From Prevotella sp. (GTDB lineage: Bacteria; Bacteroidota; Bacteroidia; Bacteroidales; Bacteroidaceae), in assembly GCA_003483565.1 (NCBI GenBank), contig DMYZ01000270.1, positions 1-5,353 of the forward strand: a stretch of 5,353 bases of DNA, written 5' to 3'. Positions 1 through 5,353 of the stretch are shown here, in pieces. Every line of letters begins with the position of its first letter. The first letter of the stretch is position 1. The translations under genes and the position numbers were made by a program. The notes under the pieces were generated by a model that did not search any database, was not told where the DNA came from, and saw nothing but the letters and a program-made list of their open reading frames with translations.

Positions 1-811
1 TGTTGTAGATCGTGAAGACACCAGTTACATTGCATGAGCTAGTTGGAATAGTGTCATTTGCAAAATCAGCATAAGTACTTGTGCGCAGGCAAATATCACT
101 AGTATTATAACCCTTGAAACCGCGGTTGGCACAGTTGGACGTAAGGCTTACACTACCATCGTTGGGAGCAAATACATAAATACCGTTGCCATCACGGAAA
201 CTAACGTTCTTTATCGTCATGAGTTTCCCTGCATTATTCCAAATATAATTGGCATTGCCCATCTGACTTGGATCAAATGTTTGTGTCATACTGGAAAGTT
301 TGGTCGTATCAGCCTCACCTATTATTTTAAAGTGTTTCTGCCATGTGTAGCGGTCCATACGGCCGATACTCTGTGCGCCTGTAGAAGTATTTGTGTAAAT
401 GCCTCCTATTTCCGGCATCTGACCATAACCACCTATATAAAGACTATCCACATCTATAAGCACTTCCTGTCCTTCAGGAAGATAGCCGTAGATGCCACTG
501 GCACTGACGGCTACCAGGATGGCACCAGTACTATCCTGGACAGAAATTTCCTGATACAAGTTGCCACCTTTGTCATTCCCCGTTACAATACCTTTAATCT
601 GCATTGGTGTTGTGATTTGAGTAAATGCACTGTTTTGGATAAGTGTTTTGTATTCATTTTTTAATTGGGAGATAGTGACTAAGTTGGTAGTCTGAATCTC
701 ATTATTGCCATAAGGAGTTTCATCAATTGATGGATCAGCATAGTCGCTGCCCATACATGATGAGAAGATAGCTCCGGCCATAGCCAATACGATATATTTA
801 AACTTTTTCAT
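1..811 (-). CDS. DUF5689-type surface lipoprotein with OB-fold-like domain (partial, C-terminus outside window)
   Basis: The ATG at 811-809 opens a frame that stays open to the left edge, giving 270 residues; the C-terminus is missing. The N-terminus (MKKFKYIVLAMAGAIFSSC) is a lipoprotein signal peptide with the acylated cysteine at residue 19, so the product should be membrane-anchored, probably in the outer membrane. Residues about 40-150 run from TISQLKNEY through MQIKGIVTGNDKGGNLYQ, ISVQDSTGAILVAV and EGQEVLIDVDSLYIGGYGQ. This is the DUF5689 pattern: an OB-fold-like beta barrel related in style to the nucleic-acid-binding OB domains of extracellular nucleases. The following part (about 150-270) is beta-rich and I do not recognise a further domain. 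The gene begins 11 bases after the stop of the receptor gene upstream and has no promoter of its own, so the two are probably co-transcribed. No enzymatic motif is visible; I infer a substrate-binding partner of the receptor. Family assignment is fairly sure, function is not. Confidence 0.82.
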   Translation of the reverse strand, partial: MKKFKYIVLAMAGAIFSSCMGSDYADPSIDETPYGNNEIQTTNLVTISQLKNEYKTLIQNSAFTQITTPMQIKGIVTGNDKGGNLYQEISVQDSTGAILVAVSASGIYGYLPEGQEVLIDVDSLYIGGYGQMPEIGGIYTNTSTGAQSIGRMDRYTWQKHFKIIGEADTTKLSSMTQTFDPSQMGNANYIWNNAGKLMTIKNVSFRDGNGIYVFAPNDGSVSLTSNCANRGFKGYNTSDICLRTSTYADFANDTIPTSSCNVTGVFTIYN

Positions 812-822
812 TTTGCTGATGT

Positions 823-3369
823 TTAGAATCTGTAAGATACTTGGAACATACCGTTGGTACCCCATGCATAATACTTTTTAGGGTTATTAGAGAAGCTGTA
901 TACACGGGCTTTGGTAGTACCGTTGCTGGAAACAGTATAATCACTGCGACTCTGTACATAGCCACCGGTAACAAGTTTTTGATTGTTGAGAATATTGCTT
1001 ACCATCAGACTGAAGTTGATAGAGCCATGCTTCAGATAAATATTTTTACTGATACTACCATCAACCATCCAGCCACCATTGCCTTTATATTGATCTGGTA
1101 CTATATAATTACCGTCATTATCAGTTGCTTTCATTGTTGCAAGTGTGCTCTGGTAAAGCATGTTTGGTGCATAAGAGAGATAAATCTTGTTGTAGTAGTT
1201 GCCGTTCAGATCAATGTACCATCCACTTTGATGAAAACTCAGACCAACACTACCCATATTAAGAGGTGTACCGTCATCATGATATCCTTTTACCATAACG
1301 GTCTCATCATTGTAGCCTCCTTGAATGGAGTTCATGTATCGACCATGAATGTTGTTGATGTATTTCCCATCGCTCATAGTCCCGATAGTCTTTAGGTCAA
1401 GGAATGAGGTCATTTTAAATTTTAGTCCGAGTTCTACTCCGTAGTATTCTTTCTTAATGCCTGTCTCCGAGAGATAGGAGAAAGAGTTGATATCATCAAA
1501 GTAAAAGTTCTGCCATTCGGTGACATGATCAAGATAACTATAGTAAGCGTTCATACTAGCCTGAAGCCAGCTGCTATTATACTGATATTGGAATTCACTG
1601 CTAAAAACATGTTCATCTTTCAGATTAGTGACAAAATCATTATTCATTTCAGGAGCAGCAAAAGATGTATTAGCTGTTGGGGCATTCCATTGATATCCGA
1701 GTCCAAATTTAATTACGTGGCCTTTGCCAGCATCATAGGTAAGACTTCCTTTGCCACCGCCTTCCCAGAAACGGGCAATACCACTCTTGCCATAAGAGTT
1801 ATCCGCAAACATACCATTGCGCATATAACCATTACGTTGCATGGTTTGCATACCAGCTTTACCTGCAATCATTAACTGTACACGGCCTACATTAGCTGCG
1901 TAGTTACTCCATACCTGACCTTTATTATTATATATGCGATAGTTGTAACCGAATACATCTCCGTCTTGAATAAGTGCACCTTTCTGATCACTGCCCATAG
2001 TATTGAGGTCATATTGTACCTGGTCACTATTTTCTGCATAGTTGCCTACAGCGTAGCTGTTGATATTATGAAAAGAAGTGGCACCAAGAAGATCATCCAT
2101 TGTTTTAAAATGACGGCTGCTGTTCGTTGCTGCAATAAGACCGATGTTCCAAACACTGTTATTGTCATGATGAGCCGTGAGTGTTGATGCCAAAGTCATA
2201 TTGAAAACATTTGTATGACGTGCTTCAACGAAGTAAAGGGCATCGGCGCCGCTTTTGCCGGCCTGTTCGTTGGCATAGTAAAGTTGGTTCCAGTTAATCT
2301 GACGGTTTTCTTTAGAACTTGTCCAATAGTTATAAGAAGATAACCATTGGCTGTAAGCGTCGCTGGTATTAGAACCTCCCCAAACATCATAATAACTTGA
2401 AGGAAGATTTTTCCAGTAATCAGGTTGTGGATTCTCACTGTTATTATAGTTCAGCTTCGTGGCCTTATAGATACTGTATTTACCTAAAAGGGTAGTAGTG
2501 AGCTTATAATTCTTATTGATATCCCAGTCCCATGTTAGCAAGCCGGAAGGTGTGAAATCGTTAACAACACGAGAGTTACGCTTATGACCGTTCTGATAGC
2601 CCCAATAAGGATTATATTCATAGTCATTGGCTAACCAATAAGCTTCATCAGTCGAAGCTCCCTGTTGTGCACGTTCTGTAGGATTTCCCCATGTTGTAAA
2701 ACTCAGGCTGTGCCCGTTTTTGAAAAGTTTTTGAACTCCGAGGAAATAAGAGAGAGAATTGTAAAATGTTCCCTCAACATAACCTTGGTTAGCCCAACGA
2801 TAAGTCAGTCCTCCTGCAAAAGCCCAACCTTTAGCATTAAAACCAGATGCATAGGTATACATGCCGCGGAGAGTATAGTTGCGATTGGCTGCTCCCAAAG
2901 AGAAATAATTGCCTTCCTGCATGCTGCCTGCGCGGAAGTTATAATTATTACTTCCAGCCATACCATTCATGGTAAAATTGTTGCTCTCGAAAGGCAAAGC
3001 AAACTCTACATTACGGGTAAAGCGATTCAGTCCTCCCACTTCAGAAAAATTGAACTTTTCATTTTCCATGTTATTCATAGGAGCGCCGTTGACATACACG
3101 TCGTTATATTTCTGACTGAAAGCACGATAACGGTAGCGCATCGGGGAGAATAGATATCCGGCTTCTGATGCAAACACGTTGTTCGTGGAATTAAGGATAG
3201 TTACATTCTGTGATGCATCCTGATCTTCGTCCACTTGTGCTTCGGTGAAAGTGAAAGCATTCTCGTCTAGCGCCTTGGCTTCTTTTTGCTCTGTTTGATT
3301 AATATTCTGAGCAAAAGCCAATGGGGAGTAGCAGAGTGCGATCACTGCGATTTTTACCTTGTTCTGCAT
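823..3369 (-). CDS. TonB-dependent-receptor-like outer-membrane beta-barrel protein, short form without N-terminal regulatory-like domain
   Basis: This 848-residue protein has a signal peptide (MQNKVKIAVIALCYSPLAFA, cleavage after A20), an acidic linker (about 27-52, containing FTFTEAQVDEDQD), a plug-like region (about 53-170) and a long aromatic-rich beta-barrel. In the plug, residues 76-120 carry SPMRYRYRAFSQKYNDVYVNGAPMNN and then FNFSEVGGLNRFTRN, the usual plug pattern of Bacteroidota receptors (M-R-x-R-x-R, Y-x-N-G, GGLN-x-x-x-R-N). The NPYWGYQNGHKRNSRV stretch (253-268) and the C-terminal GGWMVDGSI ... NPKKYYAWG also fit this receptor family. The protein ends in SYRF; a terminal Phe is the usual signal for barrel insertion. 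The carboxypeptidase-regulatory-like domain that often precedes the plug is absent, and no clear TonB box is visible. The start is supported by the signal peptide and by a good promoter 33 bases upstream. It heads a probable operon with the DUF5689 lipoprotein gene. Expected role is TonB-energised uptake of a large substrate; the substrate is unknown. Confidence 0.88.
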   Translation of the reverse strand: MQNKVKIAVIALCYSPLAFAQNINQTEQKEAKALDENAFTFTEAQVDEDQDASQNVTILNSTNNVFASEAGYLFSPMRYRYRAFSQKYNDVYVNGAPMNNMENEKFNFSEVGGLNRFTRNVEFALPFESNNFTMNGMAGSNNYNFRAGSMQEGNYFSLGAANRNYTLRGMYTYASGFNAKGWAFAGGLTYRWANQGYVEGTFYNSLSYFLGVQKLFKNGHSLSFTTWGNPTERAQQGASTDEAYWLANDYEYNPYWGYQNGHKRNSRVVNDFTPSGLLTWDWDINKNYKLTTTLLGKYSIYKATKLNYNNSENPQPDYWKNLPSSYYDVWGGSNTSDAYSQWLSSYNYWTSSKENRQINWNQLYYANEQAGKSGADALYFVEARHTNVFNMTLASTLTAHHDNNSVWNIGLIAATNSSRHFKTMDDLLGATSFHNINSYAVGNYAENSDQVQYDLNTMGSDQKGALIQDGDVFGYNYRIYNNKGQVWSNYAANVGRVQLMIAGKAGMQTMQRNGYMRNGMFADNSYGKSGIARFWEGGGKGSLTYDAGKGHVIKFGLGYQWNAPTANTSFAAPEMNNDFVTNLKDEHVFSSEFQYQYNSSWLQASMNAYYSYLDHVTEWQNFYFDDINSFSYLSETGIKKEYYGVELGLKFKMTSFLDLKTIGTMSDGKYINNIHGRYMNSIQGGYNDETVMVKGYHDDGTPLNMGSVGLSFHQSGWYIDLNGNYYNKIYLSYAPNMLYQSTLATMKATDNDGNYIVPDQYKGNGGWMVDGSISKNIYLKHGSINFSLMVSNILNNQKLVTGGYVQSRSDYTVSSNGTTKARVYSFSNNPKKYYAWGTNGMFQVSYRF

Positions 3370-3401
3370 AACCTATTATTAATAAAATTTATACTTTAGT
3401 G

Positions 3402-3432
3402 CAAAGTAACGAAATATTTTTAATGATTCAAA
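3402..3432 (-). promoter_or_regulatory. Bacteroidota-type sigma promoter of the receptor operon
   Basis: Reading the minus strand, TTTG (3432-3429) is followed after 19 bases by TTACTTTG (3409-3402). The known Bacteroidota primary-sigma consensus is TTTG, 19-21 bases, TAnnTTTG, so the -33 box is perfect and the -7 box matches at all but one specified base. Transcription would begin near 3396, leaving a leader of roughly 25-30 bases before the ATG at 3369. The surroundings are strongly AT-rich. No operator is evident. Confidence 0.68.
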
Positions 3433-3564
3433 ATGTTTTTGATTAATTTTTTTGATATAAATGCATTTATTTCGAATTAAATACCGATATTTGCATAGCT
3501 TATCATCTTGGCTCAAGCTGGTGAAATAGCTGATTTATTATAACGTGTGAATATGAAATAGTAG

Positions 3565-3587
3565 CTTAGTTGTAAATTGTAACTAAG
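3565..3587 (+). repeat. Inverted repeat / possible leader hairpin or operator upstream of EEP gene
   Basis: CTTAGTT (3565-3571) and AACTAAG (3581-3587) are perfect 7-base inverted copies separated by GTAAATTGT. As RNA the stem could extend through two G-U pairs and one A-U pair to 10 pairs with a 3-base loop. It ends 42 bases before the EEP start codon. It lacks a following T-run, so it is not a normal terminator. It could be a regulator-binding dyad or a leader structure; chance occurrence in AT-rich DNA cannot be excluded. Confidence 0.4.
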
Positions 3588-3629
3588 AAACAGTTTGTAG
3601 TAACGAATTTGAATATTTAAGATAAACAA

Positions 3630-4664
3630 ATGAAAAGAAAAATTTTCTTGCTCGCGGTCTTCTTTTTGGCCACTTTCGCAGTATCTGCACAGAAATCTTA
3701 TGTTGGCTATGCCATAGGTTTCTATAATCAGGAAAACTTGTTTGACACTTGTCATGATGCCGGCAAAAACGATTATGAATTTCTACCAAGCAATGGGTGG
3801 AATGGTCTCAAATATTCACATAAAATTCATAATATGGCTCGTGTGCTTTCTGATATGGGTACAGATGTTATTCCAGTAGGCTGTGCGGCTATCGGCATGT
3901 CTGAAGTGGAGAATGATCATGTTCTCAATGATCTTATTGGACAACCGGCATTATCTAAACGCGGCTATAAGTATATCCATATTGAAGGACCGGACCGTCG
4001 TGGTATTGATTGTGCATTGCTTTATAATCCTCAGTTATTTCAAGTCAGAAATTCTAAATTAGTGCCTTATGTCCAGGAATTGGTTAAGGATAGCACTTTC
4101 AAGACCCGAGGATTTCTTACAGTAAGTGGTACTCTGGCCGGAGAGCATGTTACCTTTGTTGTTTGCCACTGGCCAAGTCGCTTCAGCACCGGTTTCTATC
4201 GGGAGAGCGCTGGCAGACAAGTAAAAGTGTTAAAAGATTCTTTACTTCGTGATGATCCTAATGTAAAGGTCTTTGTTATGGGGGATATGAATGATGATCC
4301 GGAAAATGCCAGTTTGCATGAGTATCTGAGGGCTAAGGCTGAGATTAACGAGGTCGGTGCTGATGATATGTATAATCCATGGTACAATATTCATAAATCA
4401 GGAACGGGCACATTAAGTTATGATGGTGCATGGGATCTTTTTGATCAGATTGTGATGACACCAAATTTGCTTAACAAGAATGGCAAGAAAGATTTTTCTA
4501 CTTTGAAGTTCTGGAAGAATCAGATTTTCCGTCGTGATTATCTTTTCCAGACTGAAGGTAAATATAAGGGAACACCAAAGCGAACTTCTGCCGGTGGAGT
4601 ATGGCTCGATGGTTATAGCGATCATCTTCCGGTTGTCGTTTATTTGCTTAAGGAGAAGCAGTAA
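3630..4664 (+). CDS. Exported endonuclease/exonuclease/phosphatase (EEP, DNase I-like) family protein
   Basis: The 344-residue product is a Mg2+-dependent phosphodiester or phosphomonoester hydrolase of the DNase I-like fold. The N-terminus (MKRKIFLLAVFFLATFAVSA, then Q21) is a Sec signal peptide with a VSA cleavage site and no lipobox cysteine, so the enzyme is periplasmic or secreted. The active-site motifs appear in order: FYNQENLFD (31-39), SEVEN with metal-binding E92, RRGID (123-127), CHWPSR with H180, GDMND with D219 and N221, FDQI with D272, and SDHLPV with D331 and H332. All expected catalytic positions are present, so it should be active. The length is usual for the bacterial single-domain group. 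The start follows an A-rich AGATAAACAA leader without a Shine-Dalgarno sequence, normal for Bacteroidota. It diverges from a receptor/DUF5689 lipoprotein pair that I would expect to be its functional partners. Nuclease activity is likely but unproved; sugar-phosphate or lipid-phosphate substrates are alternatives. Confidence 0.9.
   Translation: MKRKIFLLAVFFLATFAVSAQKSYVGYAIGFYNQENLFDTCHDAGKNDYEFLPSNGWNGLKYSHKIHNMARVLSDMGTDVIPVGCAAIGMSEVENDHVLNDLIGQPALSKRGYKYIHIEGPDRRGIDCALLYNPQLFQVRNSKLVPYVQELVKDSTFKTRGFLTVSGTLAGEHVTFVVCHWPSRFSTGFYRESAGRQVKVLKDSLLRDDPNVKVFVMGDMNDDPENASLHEYLRAKAEINEVGADDMYNPWYNIHKSGTGTLSYDGAWDLFDQIVMTPNLLNKNGKKDFSTLKFWKNQIFRRDYLFQTEGKYKGTPKRTSAGGVWLDGYSDHLPVVVYLLKEKQ
4650..4655 (+). 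promoter_or_regulatory. Shine-Dalgarno-like AAGGAG before the glycosylase gene
   Basis: AAGGAG lies inside the last codons of the EEP gene, 10 bases before the ATG at 4666. Bacteroidota seldom rely on such sites, so it may only reflect the Leu-Lys-Glu-Lys codons. It does support choosing 4666 over in-frame starts further upstream that would overlap the EEP gene. Confidence 0.4.
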
Positions 4665-4665
4665 G

Positions 4666-5253
4666 ATGGAAGATATTCCAATAGAAACTCATCCTTTTGT
4701 ACCATGGCTTCCTGGTGATGCCAGACTTCTTATGCTAGGAACATTCCCCCCTGCATCTAGGCGCTGGTGTATAAAGTGGTATTATCCTAATTTTCAAAAT
4801 GACATGTGGCGTATCTTTGGAATCTGTTTTTTTAATGATAAGCAACATTTTATTGTTCCAGAAGAGAAGCGTTTTGATCTTGATAAAATTAAAATATTTC
4901 TCAAAGAAAAGAGGGTGGCTATTTATGATACAGCTGTACGTGTTCGCCGAATGACGGGTACTGCATCAGACAAGGATCTGGAAATTGTGGAAAAAGCTGA
5001 TCTTGATGGTATGCTACGATCTTTGCCTGAGGTACGTGGAGTATTAGCTGCAGGCCAATTGGCTACAAGTATTTTTACAGAACACTATGGAATTAAGGCA
5101 GCCAAAAAGATGAAGATGGGAACCTATGTTGAATTTCTCTTTGAAAATAGAGTCCTTAAATTGTATCGGATGCCGAGTAGTAGCAGAGCTTATCCCATGT
5201 CAACTGAAAAAAAAGCAGAATATTATAAGAAAATGTTTGATGATCTGCTTTGA
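4666..5253 (+). CDS. Uracil-DNA glycosylase superfamily protein (DNA-deamination repair, family 6/HDG-like)
   Basis: The 195-residue cytoplasmic protein resembles the single-domain glycosylases that remove deaminated bases from DNA. Motif 1 is LLMLGTFPPASRRW (21-34), followed by YYPNFQNDMWRIFG (39-52), AIYDTAVRVRR (85-95), a beta-strand/helix region VRGVLAAGQLAT (123-134), and motif 2 LYRMPSSSRAYP (166-177). MPSSSR recalls the MPSSSAR loop of thymine-DNA glycosylase, and the N-x-x-W pattern around N45 resembles the site of hypoxanthine-DNA glycosylases (family 6); N45 is my candidate catalytic residue. Motif 1 lacks the Asp or Asn of families 1 and 2. The ATG at 4666 lies one base after the EEP stop and gives the usual N-terminus (ETHPFVPWLP); the frame is open further upstream to 4534, but those 44 codons overlap the EEP gene and do not look conserved. 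Very tight spacing implies co-transcription with the EEP gene. The superfamily is confident, the exact base specificity is not. Confidence 0.83.
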   Translation: MEDIPIETHPFVPWLPGDARLLMLGTFPPASRRWCIKWYYPNFQNDMWRIFGICFFNDKQHFIVPEEKRFDLDKIKIFLKEKRVAIYDTAVRVRRMTGTASDKDLEIVEKADLDGMLRSLPEVRGVLAAGQLATSIFTEHYGIKAAKKMKMGTYVEFLFENRVLKLYRMPSSSRAYPMSTEKKAEYYKKMFDDLL

Positions 5254-5265
5254 TGAAAAGCAGAT
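5243..5265 (+). terminator. Hairpin over the glycosylase stop codon (weak terminator or attenuator candidate)
   Basis: ATCTGCTTT (5243-5251) and AAAGCAGAT (5257-5265) form a perfect 9-pair stem with a GATGA loop. The stem includes the first base of the TGA stop (5251-5253). It has only three G-C pairs, and the following bases (GTTGTTAATTG) are T-rich but not a T-run, so termination would be partial at best. It may instead protect the 3' end of the message or affect readthrough into udk. Confidence 0.35.
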
Positions 5266-5285
5266 GTTGTTAATTGAATGATAAA

Positions 5286-5353
5286 ATGAAAGACGATAAA
5301 ATAACGATTATCGGAATAGCTGGAGGAACTGGCAGTGGTAAAACTACAGTAGT
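5286..5353 (+). CDS. udk: Uridine kinase, N-terminal fragment (cut by right edge)
   Basis: Twenty-two codons are visible: MKDDKITIIGIAGGTGSGKT, then T and V. The ITIIGIAGGTGSGKTT string is the N-terminal beta strand and Walker A P-loop (GGTGSGKTT, residues 13-21) typical of bacterial uridine kinase, which uses a nucleoside triphosphate to phosphorylate uridine and cytidine to UMP and CMP in pyrimidine salvage. The nearby ATGs at 5263 and 5278 run into stops after a few codons, so 5286 is the start. It lies 32 bases after the glycosylase stop on the same strand, so it may belong to the same transcript, though a hairpin intervenes. Other P-loop kinases (phosphoribulokinase, pantothenate kinase) share the fold, but the IGIAGGTGSGKTT wording favours Udk. 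The rest of the gene is outside the window. Confidence 0.85.
   Translation, partial: MKDDKITIIGIAGGTGSGKTTV

Larger units (their letters stand above)
3370..3629. other. Divergent intergenic region between receptor operon and EEP operon
   Basis: This 260-base AT-rich spacer separates two divergent start codons and must carry control signals for both operons. The receptor side contains a clear promoter (3402-3432). Behind it lie T-rich runs, including TTTTTGAT twice (3436-3443 and 3448-3455, plus-strand reading). The EEP side holds an inverted repeat (3565-3587), but no box pair there matches the Bacteroidota promoter well. Short frames of 68 and 80 codons on the minus strand here run into or overlap the EEP coding start and have no protein-like features. 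I see no RNA gene. Confidence 0.6.

Noticed and set aside
281..664. Plus-strand 127-codon frame opposite the DUF5689 gene
   Set aside because: The minus strand encodes a recognisable lipoprotein with an OB-fold-like domain here; the plus frame has no recognisable protein pattern.
841..3153. Several plus-strand open frames (73-184 codons) opposite the receptor gene
   Set aside because: They lie antisense to a well-supported 848-codon gene, have Ile/Thr/His-rich compositions typical of reverse-strand reading, and show no domains or signals.
3486..3493. GATATTTG as -7 promoter box for the EEP gene
   Set aside because: There is no TTTG at the required 19-21 bases upstream and the first base of the consensus is wrong; too weak to list as a promoter.
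3405..3608. AGTAACGAA occurring twice (3405-3413 and 3599-3607) as a possible shared regulator site
   Set aside because: Only nine bases match; the first copy overlaps the receptor promoter's -7 box and the second is close to the EEP start, but no dyad or further copies support it.
3513..3789. Minus-strand frames of 80 and 68 codons over the EEP start and intergenic region
   Set aside because: They are antisense to the EEP signal peptide and N-terminal motifs and have no signal, domain or promoter in a suitable place.
4534..4665. 44-codon N-terminal extension of the glycosylase
   Set aside because: It overlaps the EEP coding region, including its conserved SDHLPV motif, and is rich in residues typical of out-of-frame reading; the ATG at 4666 gives the usual family N-terminus.
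5232..5239. AATGTTTG as a promoter for udk
   Set aside because: The -33 position holds only A residues, so the match is a single box inside coding sequence.

Overview
The window looks like a chromosomal stretch from a Bacteroidota bacterium, most likely a Prevotella/Bacteroides-type member of the Bacteroidales. Three things point there: an outer-membrane receptor and lipoprotein pair of a type common in that group, a promoter of the Bacteroidota form (TTTG, 19 bases, TTACTTTG), and gene starts mostly without a Shine-Dalgarno sequence. The genus is an inference from protein style and AT-rich composition, not from a marker gene.

Layout: two gene groups diverge from a 260-base AT-rich intergenic region (3370-3629). 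Leftward, on the minus strand, are an 848-residue TonB-dependent-receptor-like outer-membrane protein (823-3369) and, 11 bases after it, a DUF5689-type lipoprotein with an OB-fold-like domain, cut by the window's left edge (1-811). Rightward, on the plus strand, are a Sec-exported endonuclease/exonuclease/phosphatase (EEP) family enzyme (3630-4664), a uracil-DNA-glycosylase-superfamily protein one base later (4666-5253), and the first 22 codons of uridine kinase udk (from 5286).

How the genes may work together: receptor, OB-fold surface lipoprotein and exported EEP enzyme form a plausible envelope module for binding, cleaving and importing a phosphodiester-containing substrate such as extracellular nucleic acid. 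The parts are read from sequence; the substrate is inference. The glycosylase and uridine kinase are cytoplasmic DNA-repair and pyrimidine-salvage proteins. They may simply be housekeeping genes, although all plus-strand genes share a nucleic-acid or nucleotide theme.

I saw no RNA gene, insertion sequence, CRISPR array or integration site. Small regulatory structures noted are the promoter of the receptor operon, an inverted repeat upstream of the EEP gene, an SD-like sequence at the EEP/glycosylase junction, and a hairpin over the glycosylase stop codon.
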